From positions 1-64,000 of the forward strand of contig NZ_LGDD01000279.1 of NCBI RefSeq assembly GCF_001279695.1: a stretch of 64,000 nt of DNA, given 5' to 3'. The stretch comes from Streptomyces sp. WM6378 (GTDB lineage: Bacteria > Actinomycetota > Actinomycetes > Streptomycetales > Streptomycetaceae). The position numbers and the translations under genes are program-made. The notes beneath the pieces are model-generated. The model saw nothing but the letters and a program-made list of their open reading frames with translations, searched no databases and was not told the origin of the DNA. Positions within the stretch are counted from its first letter, which is position 1; the number at the start of each line of letters is the position of its first letter. Positions 1 to 8,678 of this stretch are shown piece after piece.

Positions 1-27
1 GCAGGGGACGGAGTCCCCGCAAGGGGG

Positions 28-160
28 TCTGGGGCGAAGCCCCAGGGGCCAGCCCTTCCAACGCTGGGCAACGGGCGGGCGGGGGGGCAAACCCCCCGGG
101 GGCTGGGGCGCAGCCCCCAGGGGGCCAGCCCTTCCAACCCCGGGTAACGGGCGGGCGGGT
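28..160. repeat. Imperfect tandem repeat with GC hairpins
   Basis: Two units of about 76 bp lie downstream of the first permease gene. Each has a small hairpin (GGGGCGAAGCCCC at 31-43, GGGGCGCAGCCCC at 105-117), then the identical 18-mer GGGGCCAGCCCTTCCAAC (45-62 and 121-138), then a GGGCGGGCGGG tract. This is typical Streptomyces intergenic repeat material. The hairpins may also terminate the minus-strand operon. Confidence 0.6.
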
Positions 161-183
161 GGGCAACCCCGCTGAGCCAAGCC

Positions 184-1026
184 TCACTTGACCGCACCCC
201 CCACCCCCGAAACCAACCGCCGCTGCACCAGCACGAAGAACACAAGCACCGGCAGAGTCATCACCGTCGAGGCCGCCATGATCCCGCCCCAGTCGTTCTC
301 GTCCGGCTTGAAGAAGACCAGCAGCGCCATCGGCAGCGTGGACTGCGACGTGTCGCTGATGATGAACGACTTCGCGAACAGGAAGTCGTTCCACGCGGCG
401 ATGAACGAAAAAACGCTCGTCGCCACCAACCCCGGAAACACCAGCGGAAACAGAACCTGCCAAAGGAACCGCGTGCGGCTGGCCCCGTCCAGCGCCGCCG
501 CCTCCTCCAGCGCCACCGGCACCCCCTTCACGAACCCCCGCAGCATCCAGATCGCGAAGGGCAGCGAGAAGGCCAGGTGCGGCAGGATCAGCGAGCCAAG
601 GGTGTTGAGCTGGCCCAGGTCCCGCATCAGGAAGAACAGCGGGATCGTCAGCGCCTCGACCGGCACCATCTGCGCCACCAGGAACATGATCAGCAGCGTG
701 GTGCGGAACTTGAACCGGAAGCGCGTCACCGCCGTCGCCGCCAGGAAGGCGATCAGGGCCGAGAGCAGCACCACCGAGCCCGCCACCACCAGGCTGTTGA
801 GGAAGTACCGCCCGAAGTCCCGCTGTGTGAAGACGCGGCGGAATGAGTCGAGGGAGGGGGACAGCGTCCACGGCTTGGGGTGCGCCGACTGCACCTCCCC
901 CGCCGGTTTGAAGGCGGAGAGCACCATCCAGTAGAGGGGGAAGGCGACCACCACCGCCGCCACCAGCGCGATCCCCTCGGCAACCAGCCGCCCCGGGCGG
1001 CGGACACGGACACGTACGAGATTCAC
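184..1026 (-). CDS. Sugar ABC transporter permease (MalG-type)
   Basis: This 280-residue inner-membrane subunit belongs to a carbohydrate ABC importer. About six transmembrane segments are visible. The cytoplasmic EAA loop reads VALEEAAALDGASRTRFLW, the MalF/MalG signature that contacts the ATPase. The GTG start (1026-1024) follows GGAGGGAGGAGCT and overlaps the TGA of the upstream permease by four bases (GTGA), so translation is probably coupled. No ATP-binding gene is nearby. Streptomyces sugar importers of this type usually share the multitask ATPase MsiK, which is inferred here. The substrate is unknown. Confidence 0.93.
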   Translation of the reverse strand: MNLVRVRVRRPGRLVAEGIALVAAVVVAFPLYWMVLSAFKPAGEVQSAHPKPWTLSPSLDSFRRVFTQRDFGRYFLNSLVVAGSVVLLSALIAFLAATAVTRFRFKFRTTLLIMFLVAQMVPVEALTIPLFFLMRDLGQLNTLGSLILPHLAFSLPFAIWMLRGFVKGVPVALEEAAALDGASRTRFLWQVLFPLVFPGLVATSVFSFIAAWNDFLFAKSFIISDTSQSTLPMALLVFFKPDENDWGGIMAASTVMTLPVLVFFVLVQRRLVSGVGGAVK

Positions 1027-1973
1027 AGCTCCTCCCTCCGGCCCCGCAGCACCCGCAGGTACACCAGCGTCGCCGCGAGCAGGATCAGCAGCATCACCAC
1101 GCCGATCGCCGAGCCGAGGCTGTACTGCGAGGAAGCGAACGCCTTCTGGTACGCGTACACGTTCAGGACCAGGTTCTGGCCCGCGATCCCGCCCCCGTTC
1201 GTCATGACGTAGATCTGCGTGAAGACCTTGAAGTCCCAGATGACGGACTGGATCGTGACGACCGTGAGGATCGGCCGCAGCATCGGGACCATGACGGACC
1301 GCCAGATCCGCCACTGCGACGCCCCGTCCAGCGCGGCCGCCTCCAGGACCTCGCCCGGGATCGCGCGGATCCCGGCGTACACCGTGACCATCACGAACGG
1401 GAAGGAGCACCACACCACTTCGAGCAGCACGAGCAGGAACGCGCTGTAGCGGCCGTACGTCCACGAGTGGTCGCCGAGGCCCAGGACCCGGTTGACCGGG
1501 CCGAAGTCCGGGTCGAACAGGAACATCCACACCGTCGAGCCGGTGATCGCGGGCGTCGCCCACGCGCCGAGCGCGGCCAGCATCAGCGCGAGCCGGGGCA
1601 GCGCCCGTACCCGCGTGAGCAGCACGGCCAGCGCGCAGCCCACCGCGAGGGTGCTCAGGACGCATGCCGCCGCGAAGACGACCGTGGCGAGCAGCACCGA
1701 CCAGAACTGGCTGTCCGAGAAGAGGGCGGAGTAGTTCCCAAATCCCTGGAAGCTGGTCGGCCGACCGCCGCTGACCTGGGCCTGGGTGTACTCCAGGAAG
1801 GAGATCAGGCCGAGTTGGTAGATCGGGTAGACGAGGAGCGCGCCGAGGACGGCGAGGGCGGGGGCCAGGTACAGCCACGGGGTCCAGCCGGCCCGCCGGC
1901 GCGAGCGGCGGCCCGGCGCCGGCTTCGCCACGGGCACCCGCACGGCGTCCCGCGTGGCGGTCGCGGGGCTCAA
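1023..1973 (-). CDS. Sugar ABC transporter permease (MalF-type)
   Basis: First permease of the operon, about 316 residues. It has an Arg-rich cytoplasmic N-terminus, a first membrane helix beginning WLYLAPALAVLGALLVYP, and an EAA loop reading EVLEAAALDGASQWRIWRS. The start is uncertain. A TTG at 1973 would overlap the TGA of the binding-protein gene by four bases, and GTG codons at 1943, 1937 and 1931 are alternatives. I prefer 1973 because the downstream junction is overlapped in the same way. It forms the transmembrane channel with the downstream MalG-type protein. Confidence 0.88.
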   Translation of the reverse strand: MSPATATRDAVRVPVAKPAPGRRSRRRAGWTPWLYLAPALAVLGALLVYPIYQLGLISFLEYTQAQVSGGRPTSFQGFGNYSALFSDSQFWSVLLATVVFAAACVLSTLAVGCALAVLLTRVRALPRLALMLAALGAWATPAITGSTVWMFLFDPDFGPVNRVLGLGDHSWTYGRYSAFLLVLLEVVWCSFPFVMVTVYAGIRAIPGEVLEAAALDGASQWRIWRSVMVPMLRPILTVVTIQSVIWDFKVFTQIYVMTNGGGIAGQNLVLNVYAYQKAFASSQYSLGSAIGVVMLLILLAATLVYLRVLRGRREEL

Positions 1974-3286
1974 CCCGCCGCCCCGAACACGTCGTTCATC
2001 CTCTTCGCCGCGTCCGACGACGCCTTCGCGACGTCCTTCTTGCCGCTGACGATCTCCTGGAACATCGTCGGCAGCACGAGCGAGGAGTCGATCTGGCCCC
2101 AACCGGGCGACGCGGGAACGAACTTGGCGCCCGCCGCCAGGGTGCGCACGAACGGCTCGACGAACGGCTGCTTCTTCGCGACGTCCGCCCGTACGTCGGT
2201 GTACGTCGGCAGGAAGCCCATCGCGTCGAACAGCTCGCGCTGGGTGGCCTTGCCGGCGAGCTGCTCCATGAGGCCGACCGCGAGCGTGCGGTGCGAACTG
2301 CTCTTCAGTACGCCGATGTTGTTGCCGCCCGCGAAGGCCGGGGCGACCGAGCCCGATGTCAGGCCCGGCAGCGGCACGACCGCGTACTCGCCCTTGACGG
2401 TGCCCGCCTCGACGGCCGCGTGGTTGAAGTCTCCGCCGATCGCCATGGCCGCCTTGCCGTTCGCGAAGGCGGTGACGGTGGCGTTGCCGCCCATCTGCGC
2501 GCACTTGGCGGCGGGGCAGTTGGCGTCGCCGAAGAGCGAGGTGTAGGCGGCGATGCCCTTGCGGGCGGCCGCGCTGTCGATCGCAGAGGTGTATTTCCCG
2601 CCGTTCTCGGTGGCCAGTTCGCCCCCGTTGGCCCAGAGGAACGGCAGCGCGCCGTACGTGTAGGCGCCGCCCACCGCGAGCCCGTAAAGGTCGGGCTTCG
2701 CCTGGTGGATCTTCTTCGCGGTCGCGATCAGCTCGTCCTGGGTCTTCGGCACGGCGAGGCCCAGGTCCTTGAGGACGTCGGTGCGGTAGTACAGCGCGCG
2801 TACGCCCACGAACAGCGGAGCCCCGTAGACCCTTCCGCCCACGGTGACGGACTGCTTCGCCGTCGGGTCGGTGTCCTTCGCCTCGGGCCAGGCCGCGAAC
2901 TCGGTGCTCACATCGGCGAGTCCGCCGTCCTTCACGTAGCCGGCCGTGTCGGTGTTGCCGTACTCGATCAGGTCGGGCGCGGAGGCCGGGTCGTTGAAGG
3001 CGGCCTTGATCTTCTGGGCGCGGGTGTCGACGGGTATGTACTCGACCTGGACATCGGCGCCGTTGTGGGCCTGCTTGAAGGCGGCCACGGCCTTGTCCAC
3101 CACTTGCTGTTTGGGGCCGTTGCTCACCTCCTGGAAGAGCCAGACCCGCAGGGTTCCGCTCTTGTCGTCGCTCTTGGCGCTGTTGTCGGACGTCTGCGGG
3201 GCGCAGGCGGCCACGCCGGTGAGGGCAAGTGCCGCCAGTGGCAGGGCAGTCAGAGCGGCTCGGGCAGTTCGGGCAGTGAGCTTCAC
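1970..3286 (-). CDS. Extracellular solute-binding lipoprotein (sugar)
   Basis: Substrate-binding protein of the importer, 438 residues, in the MalE-like family. The N-terminus is a lipoprotein signal with a hydrophobic run ending LTGVAAC, so Cys28 should be lipidated. The mature part begins with Ser/Asp/Lys-rich linker sequence and contains family features such as ALYYRTDVLKDLGL and PKTQDELIATAKK. I chose the GTG start at 3286 because GGGAGG lies nine bases upstream; an ATG six codons earlier (3304) has that ribosome site inside its own coding sequence. First gene of a three-gene operon. The ligand cannot be read from sequence. Confidence 0.92.
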   Translation of the reverse strand: MKLTARTARAALTALPLAALALTGVAACAPQTSDNSAKSDDKSGTLRVWLFQEVSNGPKQQVVDKAVAAFKQAHNGADVQVEYIPVDTRAQKIKAAFNDPASAPDLIEYGNTDTAGYVKDGGLADVSTEFAAWPEAKDTDPTAKQSVTVGGRVYGAPLFVGVRALYYRTDVLKDLGLAVPKTQDELIATAKKIHQAKPDLYGLAVGGAYTYGALPFLWANGGELATENGGKYTSAIDSAAARKGIAAYTSLFGDANCPAAKCAQMGGNATVTAFANGKAAMAIGGDFNHAAVEAGTVKGEYAVVPLPGLTSGSVAPAFAGGNNIGVLKSSSHRTLAVGLMEQLAGKATQRELFDAMGFLPTYTDVRADVAKKQPFVEPFVRTLAAGAKFVPASPGWGQIDSSLVLPTMFQEIVSGKKDVAKASSDAAKRMNDVFGAAG

Positions 3287-3300
3287 GGCAGAGATCCTCC

Positions 3301-3350
3301 CCATGACCGTTGCAACATACGCAACGAGCGTTTCGCATACTGCACAACAG
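3301..3350 (-). promoter_or_regulatory. Candidate operator/promoter of the sugar ABC operon
   Basis: The region just upstream of the binding-protein gene contains the inverted pair GTTGC (3309-3313)/GCAAC (3321-3325) and the palindrome AACGAGCGTT (3323-3332). LacI-family repressors that control Streptomyces sugar operons bind short palindromes of this kind. No regulator gene is visible in the window, so the assignment is inference. Confidence 0.35.
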
Positions 3351-3415
3351 GGAGGAGGTTATGGCGGAGGCAAAGCCCCCGGCAAGAGGTCTGGACAACC
3401 CGGCACACACAAAAC

Positions 3416-3452
3416 GGCCCCCGGGGCGTGCGTGACGCACACCCCGGGGGCC
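3416..3452. terminator. Strong hairpin, probable terminator
   Basis: Arms of 18 bp (GGCCCCCGGGGCGTGCGT and its complement with one mismatch) separated by one base. It lies between the DUF3039 gene (which ends at 3493 and is transcribed leftward) and the sugar operon promoter, so it should terminate the DUF3039 transcript. Confidence 0.8.
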
Positions 3453-3492
3453 GCTGGGGCCACCTCGTCCCGGACTACCTGCTCATCCGGGG

Positions 3493-3780
3493 CTACTTCT
3501 TGTCCTTGCCGCCCTTGTCCTTGTCGCCACCGGCGCCCATGGACTCGTAGATCTCCTTGCACATCGGGCAGACCGGGTACTTCTTCGGGTCACGCCCCGG
3601 CACCCAGACCTTGCCGCAGAGCGCGACGACGGGCGTGCCGTCCAGCGCGCTCGCCATGATCTTGTCCTTCTGGACGTAGTGGGCGAAGCGCTCGTGGTCG
3701 CCGTCGCCGTTCGACACCTGCGGTGTCGGCTCTACGAGGGTCCCCGTACCTGCCCCGCGCTCGGGCTCAAGAGTGCTCAT
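3493..3780 (-). CDS. DUF3039-family small protein
   Basis: A 95-residue cytoplasmic protein of a family found in actinobacteria. The conserved core reads HERFAHYVQKDKIMASALDG, followed by VVALCGKVWVPGRDP and YPVCPMCKEIYE. The single Cys plus CPMC could bind zinc. The C-terminus is a Gly/Lys/Asp tail (GGDKDKGGKDKK). ATG start at 3780. The function of the family is not established. It is monocistronic, flanked by a strong terminator and by the divergently spaced yqgE gene. Confidence 0.85.
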   Translation of the reverse strand: MSTLEPERGAGTGTLVEPTPQVSNGDGDHERFAHYVQKDKIMASALDGTPVVALCGKVWVPGRDPKKYPVCPMCKEIYESMGAGGDKDKGGKDKK

Positions 3781-3835
3781 AACCACCAAGGGTACTGAAG
3801 GCAACCGGATCGGGTGGAGGCGCGTCGCCGGGGCG

Positions 3836-4396
3836 TCAATTGAGCGAGGGATCGTCCGGATAGGTGGCGACCATCGCGAGCTCGCTGCGCTGGCGGCGCA
3901 GCACCGCCCGCCACAGGCTCTCGGGTTCCGGGGACGAGACGTCACCGGGCTCCGACTCGACCACGTACCAGGCGCCGTCGGTGAGCTCGTCCTCCAGCTG
4001 GCCGGGGCCCCAGCCGGCGTAACCGGCGAAGATCCGCAGCGAGCCGAGGGCGGCGGCGAGCAGTTCCGGCGGCGCCTCCAGGTCGACCAGGCCGATCGCC
4101 CCGTACACCCGCCGCCAGCCGAGCGGCCCCTCGTCGCCCGGGATGACGGCGACGCCGAGGGCCGAGTCGAGGGAGACCGGGCCGCCCTGGAAGACCACGC
4201 CGGGCTCGCCGGCCAATCCCGCCCAGGACTCCAGGATGTCGCCGACGCCGACCGGGGTCGGCCGGTTCAGGACCACGCCGAGCGTGCCCTCCTCGTCGTG
4301 GTCGAGGAGCAGCACCACCGCGCGGTCGAAGTTCGGGTCCGCGAGGGCCGGAGTGGCGACGAGCAGCCGCCCTGTGAGCGAGGACACCTCGGTCAT
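3836..4396 (-). CDS. YqgE/AlgH family protein
   Basis: A 186-residue protein of the widespread YqgE/AlgH (DUF179) family. Visible hallmarks are the N-terminal LTGRLLVATPAL with PNFDRAVVLLLDHDEEGTLGVVLNRP, the central VVFQGGPV, and GYAGWGPGQLEDEL near the C-terminus, all family signature segments. The length is normal. I chose ATG 4396; a longer frame upstream has no family similarity. AlgH was named as an alginate regulator in Pseudomonas, but its biochemical role is unresolved and should not be carried over. Confidence 0.93.
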   Translation of the reverse strand: MTEVSSLTGRLLVATPALADPNFDRAVVLLLDHDEEGTLGVVLNRPTPVGVGDILESWAGLAGEPGVVFQGGPVSLDSALGVAVIPGDEGPLGWRRVYGAIGLVDLEAPPELLAAALGSLRIFAGYAGWGPGQLEDELTDGAWYVVESEPGDVSSPEPESLWRAVLRRQRSELAMVATYPDDPSLN

Positions 4397-4690
4397 GCGG
4401 ACATGATCCCGCATAACCGTGCCGTTCGGATAGGAAATGTGCCGCGCGAAGCGCGACGTCGAGGGGTGGCGGCCGGGTGACGGGCGGGCACACGGCAGCA
4501 AGAGGACCTCTTCCCTCGTGCGCCCCCGGAGGAGGACCGGGTACGTGACGCTGAGCTGAACTCCCTGCGCGGAGCGTGCTGTAGCGAATTCATTACCTTC
4601 GTGAACCCTCCTCGGCCTTATGGGGCAGGGGTGAAAGCCCCTTACCCTTTACCCCTGCCCCTTGCCCGACCACTCCGGAACGCGAGATTC
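4397..4690. promoter_or_regulatory. Divergent promoter region yqgE / murA
   Basis: These 294 bases separate two divergent genes and must hold both promoters. I see no convincing box, operator or small gene. The last 70 bases before murA are rich in CCCTT/CCCCTTGCCC runs. Confidence 0.5.
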
Positions 4691-6031
4691 ATGACCGGCA
4701 CAGACGATGTACTGCTTGTCCACGGCGGAACCCCGCTCGAGGGCGAGATCCGCGTCCGCGGCGCGAAGAACCTCGTGCCGAAGGCGATGGTCGCCGCCCT
4801 TCTCGGCAGCGGCCCGAGCAGACTGCGCAATGTGCCCGACATCCGCGACGTGCGCGTCGTACGGGGCCTGCTGCAGCTGCACGGCGTCACCGTCCGCCCC
4901 GGCGACGAGCCGGGCGAGCTGATCCTCGACCCGTCCCACGTCGAGTCCGCCAACGTCGCCGACATCGACGCGCACGCGGGTTCCTCGCGGATCCCGATCC
5001 TGCTGTGCGGCCCGCTCCTGCACCGCCTGGGCCACGCCTTCATCCCGGGCCTCGGCGGCTGCGACATCGGCGGTCGGCCCATCGACTTCCACTTCGAGGT
5101 GCTGCGCCAGTTCGGCGCGACCATCGAGAAGCGCGCGGACGGCCAGTACCTGGAGGCCCCGCAGCGGCTTCGCGGCTGCAAGATCCGGCTGCCCTACCCC
5201 TCGGTCGGCGCGACCGAGCAGGTGCTGCTCACCGCGGTGCTCGCGGAGGGCGTGACCGAACTCGCCAACGCCGCGGTCGAGCCGGAGATCGAGGACCTCA
5301 TCTGCGTGCTGCAGAAGATGGGCGCGATCATCGCCATGGACACCGACCGGACGATCCGCGTCACCGGTGTCGACAAGCTCGGCGGCTACACCCACCGCGC
5401 CCTCTCGGACCGCCTGGAGGCCGCCTCGTGGGCGTCCGCCGCGCTGGCGACCGAGGGCAACATCTACGTCCGCGGCGCCCAGCAGCGCTCGATGATGACG
5501 TTCCTGAACACCTACCGGAAGGTCGGCGGCGCCTTCGAGATCGACGACGAGGGCATCCGCTTCTGGCACCCCGGCGGCTCGCTCAAGTCCATCGCCCTCG
5601 AAACGGACGTGCACCCGGGCTTCCAGACGGACTGGCAGCAGCCGCTGGTCGTCGCCCTCACCCAGGCCACCGGCTTGTCCATCGTCCACGAGACGGTGTA
5701 CGAGTCGCGGCTCGGCTTCACCTCGGCGCTGAACCAGATGGGCGCGCACATCCAGCTGTACCGCGAGTGCCTGGGCGGCTCGGACTGCCGCTTCGGCCAG
5801 CGCAACTTCCTGCACTCCGCGGTCGTGAGCGGCCCCACGAAGCTCCAGGGCGCCGATCTGGTCATCCCGGACCTGCGGGGCGGCTTCTCGTACCTCATCG
5901 CGGCCCTGGCGGCCCAGGGCACGTCCCGGGTGCACGGCATCGACCTGATCAACCGCGGCTACGAGAACTTCATGGAGAAGCTGGAGAGCCTCGGCGCGAA
6001 GGTCGAACTCCCCAACGGTTCGCTGGTCTGA
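4691..6031 (+). CDS. murA: UDP-N-acetylglucosamine 1-carboxyvinyltransferase
   Basis: Transfers enolpyruvate from PEP to UDP-GlcNAc, the first committed step of peptidoglycan precursor synthesis in the cytoplasm. The 446-residue protein has the EPT-fold signatures: Lys26-Asn27 in RVRGAKNLVPKAM, and the mobile loop GLGGCDIGGRPIDFH with the catalytic Cys at residue 124, the position alkylated by fosfomycin. The Cys predicts the usual fosfomycin-sensitive form rather than the Asp form of mycobacteria. ATG 4691 puts the start where the family begins; an in-frame upstream ATG at 4601 adds an unrelated leader. Convergent with hup. Streptomyces usually carry a second MurA elsewhere. Confidence 0.96.
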   Translation: MTGTDDVLLVHGGTPLEGEIRVRGAKNLVPKAMVAALLGSGPSRLRNVPDIRDVRVVRGLLQLHGVTVRPGDEPGELILDPSHVESANVADIDAHAGSSRIPILLCGPLLHRLGHAFIPGLGGCDIGGRPIDFHFEVLRQFGATIEKRADGQYLEAPQRLRGCKIRLPYPSVGATEQVLLTAVLAEGVTELANAAVEPEIEDLICVLQKMGAIIAMDTDRTIRVTGVDKLGGYTHRALSDRLEAASWASAALATEGNIYVRGAQQRSMMTFLNTYRKVGGAFEIDDEGIRFWHPGGSLKSIALETDVHPGFQTDWQQPLVVALTQATGLSIVHETVYESRLGFTSALNQMGAHIQLYRECLGGSDCRFGQRNFLHSAVVSGPTKLQGADLVIPDLRGGFSYLIAALAAQGTSRVHGIDLINRGYENFMEKLESLGAKVELPNGSLV

Positions 6032-6066
6032 CCCTGGGCTCCGCCCCTGGCAGGGTCGACCCTGCC

Positions 6067-6088
6067 AGGGGCGCGGGGAACTGCGCGA
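6067..6088. repeat. Dispersed 22-bp repeat, copy 1
   Basis: The 22 bases beginning AGGGGCGCGGGGAACTGC occur identically at 53195-53216. Both copies lie in the 3' flank of a gene. This is a common short interspersed sequence of Streptomyces chromosomes. Confidence 0.75.
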
Positions 6089-6111
6089 GAAGCGACCACG
6101 GCCCGCGGGCC

Positions 6112-6163
6112 AACGCAAAAGGGCGGCCACCCTGGAAACCCAGGGTGGCCGCCCTTTTGCGTT
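6112..6163. terminator. Bidirectional terminator between murA and hup
   Basis: A perfect inverted repeat: AACGCAAAAGGGCGGCCACC plus CTGG, a short AAAC-type loop, and the full complement ending CCCTTTTGCGTT. It has A-tracts on one side and T-tracts on the other, so it serves as an intrinsic terminator for both convergent genes. A second small hairpin (AAGCGCCTT/AAGGCGCTT, 6170-6196) overlaps the hup stop codon. Confidence 0.92.
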
Positions 6164-6194
6164 GCTGCTAAGCGCCTTGCAAAGCCAAAGGCGC

Positions 6195-6476
6195 TTACTT
6201 GCCCTTGGCGGCTTCCTTGAGCTTCGAGCCCGCGGAGACCTTCACGCTGTAGCCGGCCGGGATGTTGATCGGGTCGCCGGTCTGCGGGTTACGAGCGGTA
6301 CGAGCGGCACGGTGAGTGCGCTCGAAGGTCAGGAAGCCGGGGATGGTGACCTTCTCGTCGCCCTTGGCGACGATCTCGCCGACGGTCTCGGCGAGAGCGG
6401 CCAGCACGGCGTCGGCGTCCTTGCGGGTCACCTCGGCGCGGTCGGCCAGCGCGGCCACCAGCTCACTGCGGTTCAT
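6195..6476 (-). CDS. hup: Histone-like DNA-binding protein HU
   Basis: A 93-residue nucleoid protein that binds and bends DNA as a dimer. It starts MNRSELVAALADRAEVTRKDA, the HU alpha-helical dimerisation region, and contains GFLTFERTHRAARTARNPQTG, the beta-arm with the intercalating NP turn, then the basic tail SKLKEAAKGK. The length matches the short HupA type; the longer Streptomyces HupS has a Lys-rich tail absent here. The ribosome site GGGAGTAAGAAC precedes ATG 6476. Gene order between murA and the malic enzyme agrees with the HupA locus. Confidence 0.96.
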   Translation of the reverse strand: MNRSELVAALADRAEVTRKDADAVLAALAETVGEIVAKGDEKVTIPGFLTFERTHRAARTARNPQTGDPINIPAGYSVKVSAGSKLKEAAKGK

Positions 6477-6849
6477 GTTCTTACTCCCGTGTTCTTCTTG
6501 CCTGTGAGGCGTGCCACGCGGCGGAAGCCGCATGTTGGGTACAGCGAAGCCGATGCTGCCAGGGCCCTCGGACAGTCCCCGGACCCGGGTCCGCTTGCAC
6601 GACCTCGCGTCCTGGGGGTCCCCCTGGACGAAGTCCTTGGGGGAGCATCCTGCCCCCACCTACGGCGGGAAAGCCAATCCGGCACCCTCCCGAGTCACCC
6701 TGCGTCACATGAAAAGCGCCACTGCCTCATCAAGGTGACGCTCCGTCGACAGGGTGTGGACTCCCGGGCCAGGGCCGGTGCGGATGCGGGTCATGGTCCG
6801 TCACCCTAAGGGGGCGTTACTGGGCCCGCATCCCGCGACGCGCCGGAGC
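6477..6849. promoter_or_regulatory. hup upstream region with inverted repeats
   Basis: 373 bases between the malic-enzyme stop and hup. They should contain the hup promoter and the malic enzyme terminator. The segment 6619-6650 holds nested inverted repeats (TCCCCCTGGAC / GTCCTTGGGGGA), a common Streptomyces intergenic motif that may terminate the upstream transcript. No additional gene is evident. Confidence 0.45.
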
Positions 6850-8283
6850 TCAGGCCGACGTGGGCCCCGTCACAGCGCCCCCGGCGGCCTTGGCGGCGTT
6901 GCGGACGGCTCCCGCGACCGCTCCGGCGACCTTGTCGTTGAAGACCGACGGGATGATGTAGTTCGCGTTGAGCTCGTCCTCCGCGACGACGTCCGCGAGC
7001 GCGCCGGCCGCGGCCAGCATCATCTCGGTGTTGACCGTGCGGGACTGGGCGTCCAGGAGGCCCCGGAAGACGCCGGGGAAGACCAGCACGTTGTTGATCT
7101 GGTTGGGGAAGTCCGAACGGCCGGTGGCCACAACTGCCGCGCTCTGGCGGGCGATCGCGGGGTCGACCTCGGGGTCCGGGTTCGCGAGCGCGAACACGAT
7201 CGCGCCGTCGGCCATCGCCGCGACGTCGTCGCCGTTGAGGACGTTGGGAGCCGAGACGCCGATGAAGACGTCGGCGCCGACCACGGCCTCCTTGAGCGTG
7301 CCGGTCAGGCCCTCGGGGTTGGTGTTGTCGGCGATCCAGCGCAGCGCGGACTCGGGGCTCGCGCTGATCAGGTCGTCGCGGCCCGCGTGCACCACGCCGT
7401 GGATGTCGGCCACGACGGCGTTCTTGACGCCGGCCGCGAGCAGCAGCTTGAGGATGGCGGTACCGGCCGCGCCGGCCCCGGACATGACGACGCGTACGTC
7501 GCCAATTCCCTTGCCCACCACGCGAAGTGCGTTGGTCAGCGAGGCGAGCACCACGATCGCGGTGCCGTGCTGGTCGTCGTGGAAGACGGGGATGTCGAGG
7601 GCCTCGCGCAGGCGGGCCTCGATCTCGAAGCAGCGGGGCGCGGAGATGTCTTCGAGGTTGATGCCCGCGAAGCCGGGGGCGATCGCCTTGACGATCTCGA
7701 CGATGGCGTCGGTGTCCTGGGTGTCCAGGCAGATCGGCCAGGCGTCGATGCCGGCGAAGCGCTTGAAGAGGGCCGCCTTGCCCTCCATGACGGGCAGCGC
7801 GGCCATCGGGCCGATGTTGCCGAGGCCGAGCACTGCGGAGCCGTCCGTCACGACTGCGACGGAGTTGCGCTTGATGGTGAGGCGGCGGGCGTCCTCGGGG
7901 TTCTCGGCGATCGCCATGCACACGCGGGCCACGCCCGGGGTGTAGATCATGGAGAGGTCGTCACGGTTGCGGATGGGGTGCTTCGACTGCATCTCGATCT
8001 TGCCGCCGAGGTGCATCAGGAACGTACGGTCGGAGACCTTGCCGAGGGTGACGCCCTCGATGCCGCGCAGCTCCTCGACGATCTCGTCGGCGTGCGCGGT
8101 GGAGGTGGCCGCGATGGTGACGTCGATCCGCAGCTTCTCGTGGCCGGAGGCGGTCACGTCGAGGCCGGTCACCGACCCGCCGGAGGACTCCACGGCGGTG
8201 GTGAGCTGAGAGACCGCCGTGCCGCTGGCGGGCACCTCAAGGCGGACCGTCATCGAGTACGAGACGCTGGGCGCCGTTGCCAT
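6850..8283 (-). CDS. NAD-type malic enzyme with N-terminal ACT domain
   Basis: Oxidatively decarboxylates malate to pyruvate, 477 residues. Residues 9-85 form an ACT-like ligand-binding domain with Gly/Val-rich strands. The malic domain follows, with SMIYTPGVARVC (Tyr114), TDGSAVLGLGNIGP, and EGKAALFKRFAGIDAWPICLD (catalytic Lys169 region). HDDQHGTA carries metal-binding Asp residues, and the dinucleotide motif is GAGAAGTAI. The order matches the S. coelicolor enzyme reported as NAD-dependent (SCO2951, from memory); cofactor choice is not proven by sequence here. ATG at 8283. Monocistronic. Confidence 0.93.
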   Translation of the reverse strand: MATAPSVSYSMTVRLEVPASGTAVSQLTTAVESSGGSVTGLDVTASGHEKLRIDVTIAATSTAHADEIVEELRGIEGVTLGKVSDRTFLMHLGGKIEMQSKHPIRNRDDLSMIYTPGVARVCMAIAENPEDARRLTIKRNSVAVVTDGSAVLGLGNIGPMAALPVMEGKAALFKRFAGIDAWPICLDTQDTDAIVEIVKAIAPGFAGINLEDISAPRCFEIEARLREALDIPVFHDDQHGTAIVVLASLTNALRVVGKGIGDVRVVMSGAGAAGTAILKLLLAAGVKNAVVADIHGVVHAGRDDLISASPESALRWIADNTNPEGLTGTLKEAVVGADVFIGVSAPNVLNGDDVAAMADGAIVFALANPDPEVDPAIARQSAAVVATGRSDFPNQINNVLVFPGVFRGLLDAQSRTVNTEMMLAAAGALADVVAEDELNANYIIPSVFNDKVAGAVAGAVRNAAKAAGGAVTGPTSA

Positions 8284-8678
8284 GACCGTGTTCCTCTGCT
8301 TTCCCTAGCTTCGTTGCTAGCACCGCCCCGGCTGTGGCGCGGCGGTGCCATCCGATGGTCGCACCTACTGGCTGGTAGCCGATAATGGGCGACCCGTTTC
8401 GGAAAGTTGTTTCCACCATACGAGAAAGTGATGGTCCGGCGGAAGACCCTCCGGGGACCTGCCGAGGGCCCGCACCAACGACAACAGGCCCACGCCATCC
8501 GGAGATGACGTGGGCCTGTCGCTCACGTTAATGACACCGACCCGCCATGCTCGCCTCGCGGCAAGTGGTCGCTCTGAGCGACTAAGGTTGGGCCCGGGGG
8601 CTTGGATCGAGCCGGTGCCACACCCAGGCTAACAAACCACCCCGGCAAGTGATCCCCGCATCGCGAGTTGACCCGGAT
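8284..8678. promoter_or_regulatory. Malic enzyme promoter region and helD 3' flank
   Basis: 395 bases with no supportable gene. The left part (to about 8430) should carry the malic enzyme promoter. The right part carries the helD terminator described separately. Confidence 0.5.
8484..8519 (-). terminator. Probable terminator of the helD gene
   Basis: Inverted repeat ACAGGCCCACG (8484-8494) / CGTGGGCCTGT (8509-8519) with a 14-base loop, about 160 bases downstream of the helD stop in the direction of transcription. Confidence 0.65.
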
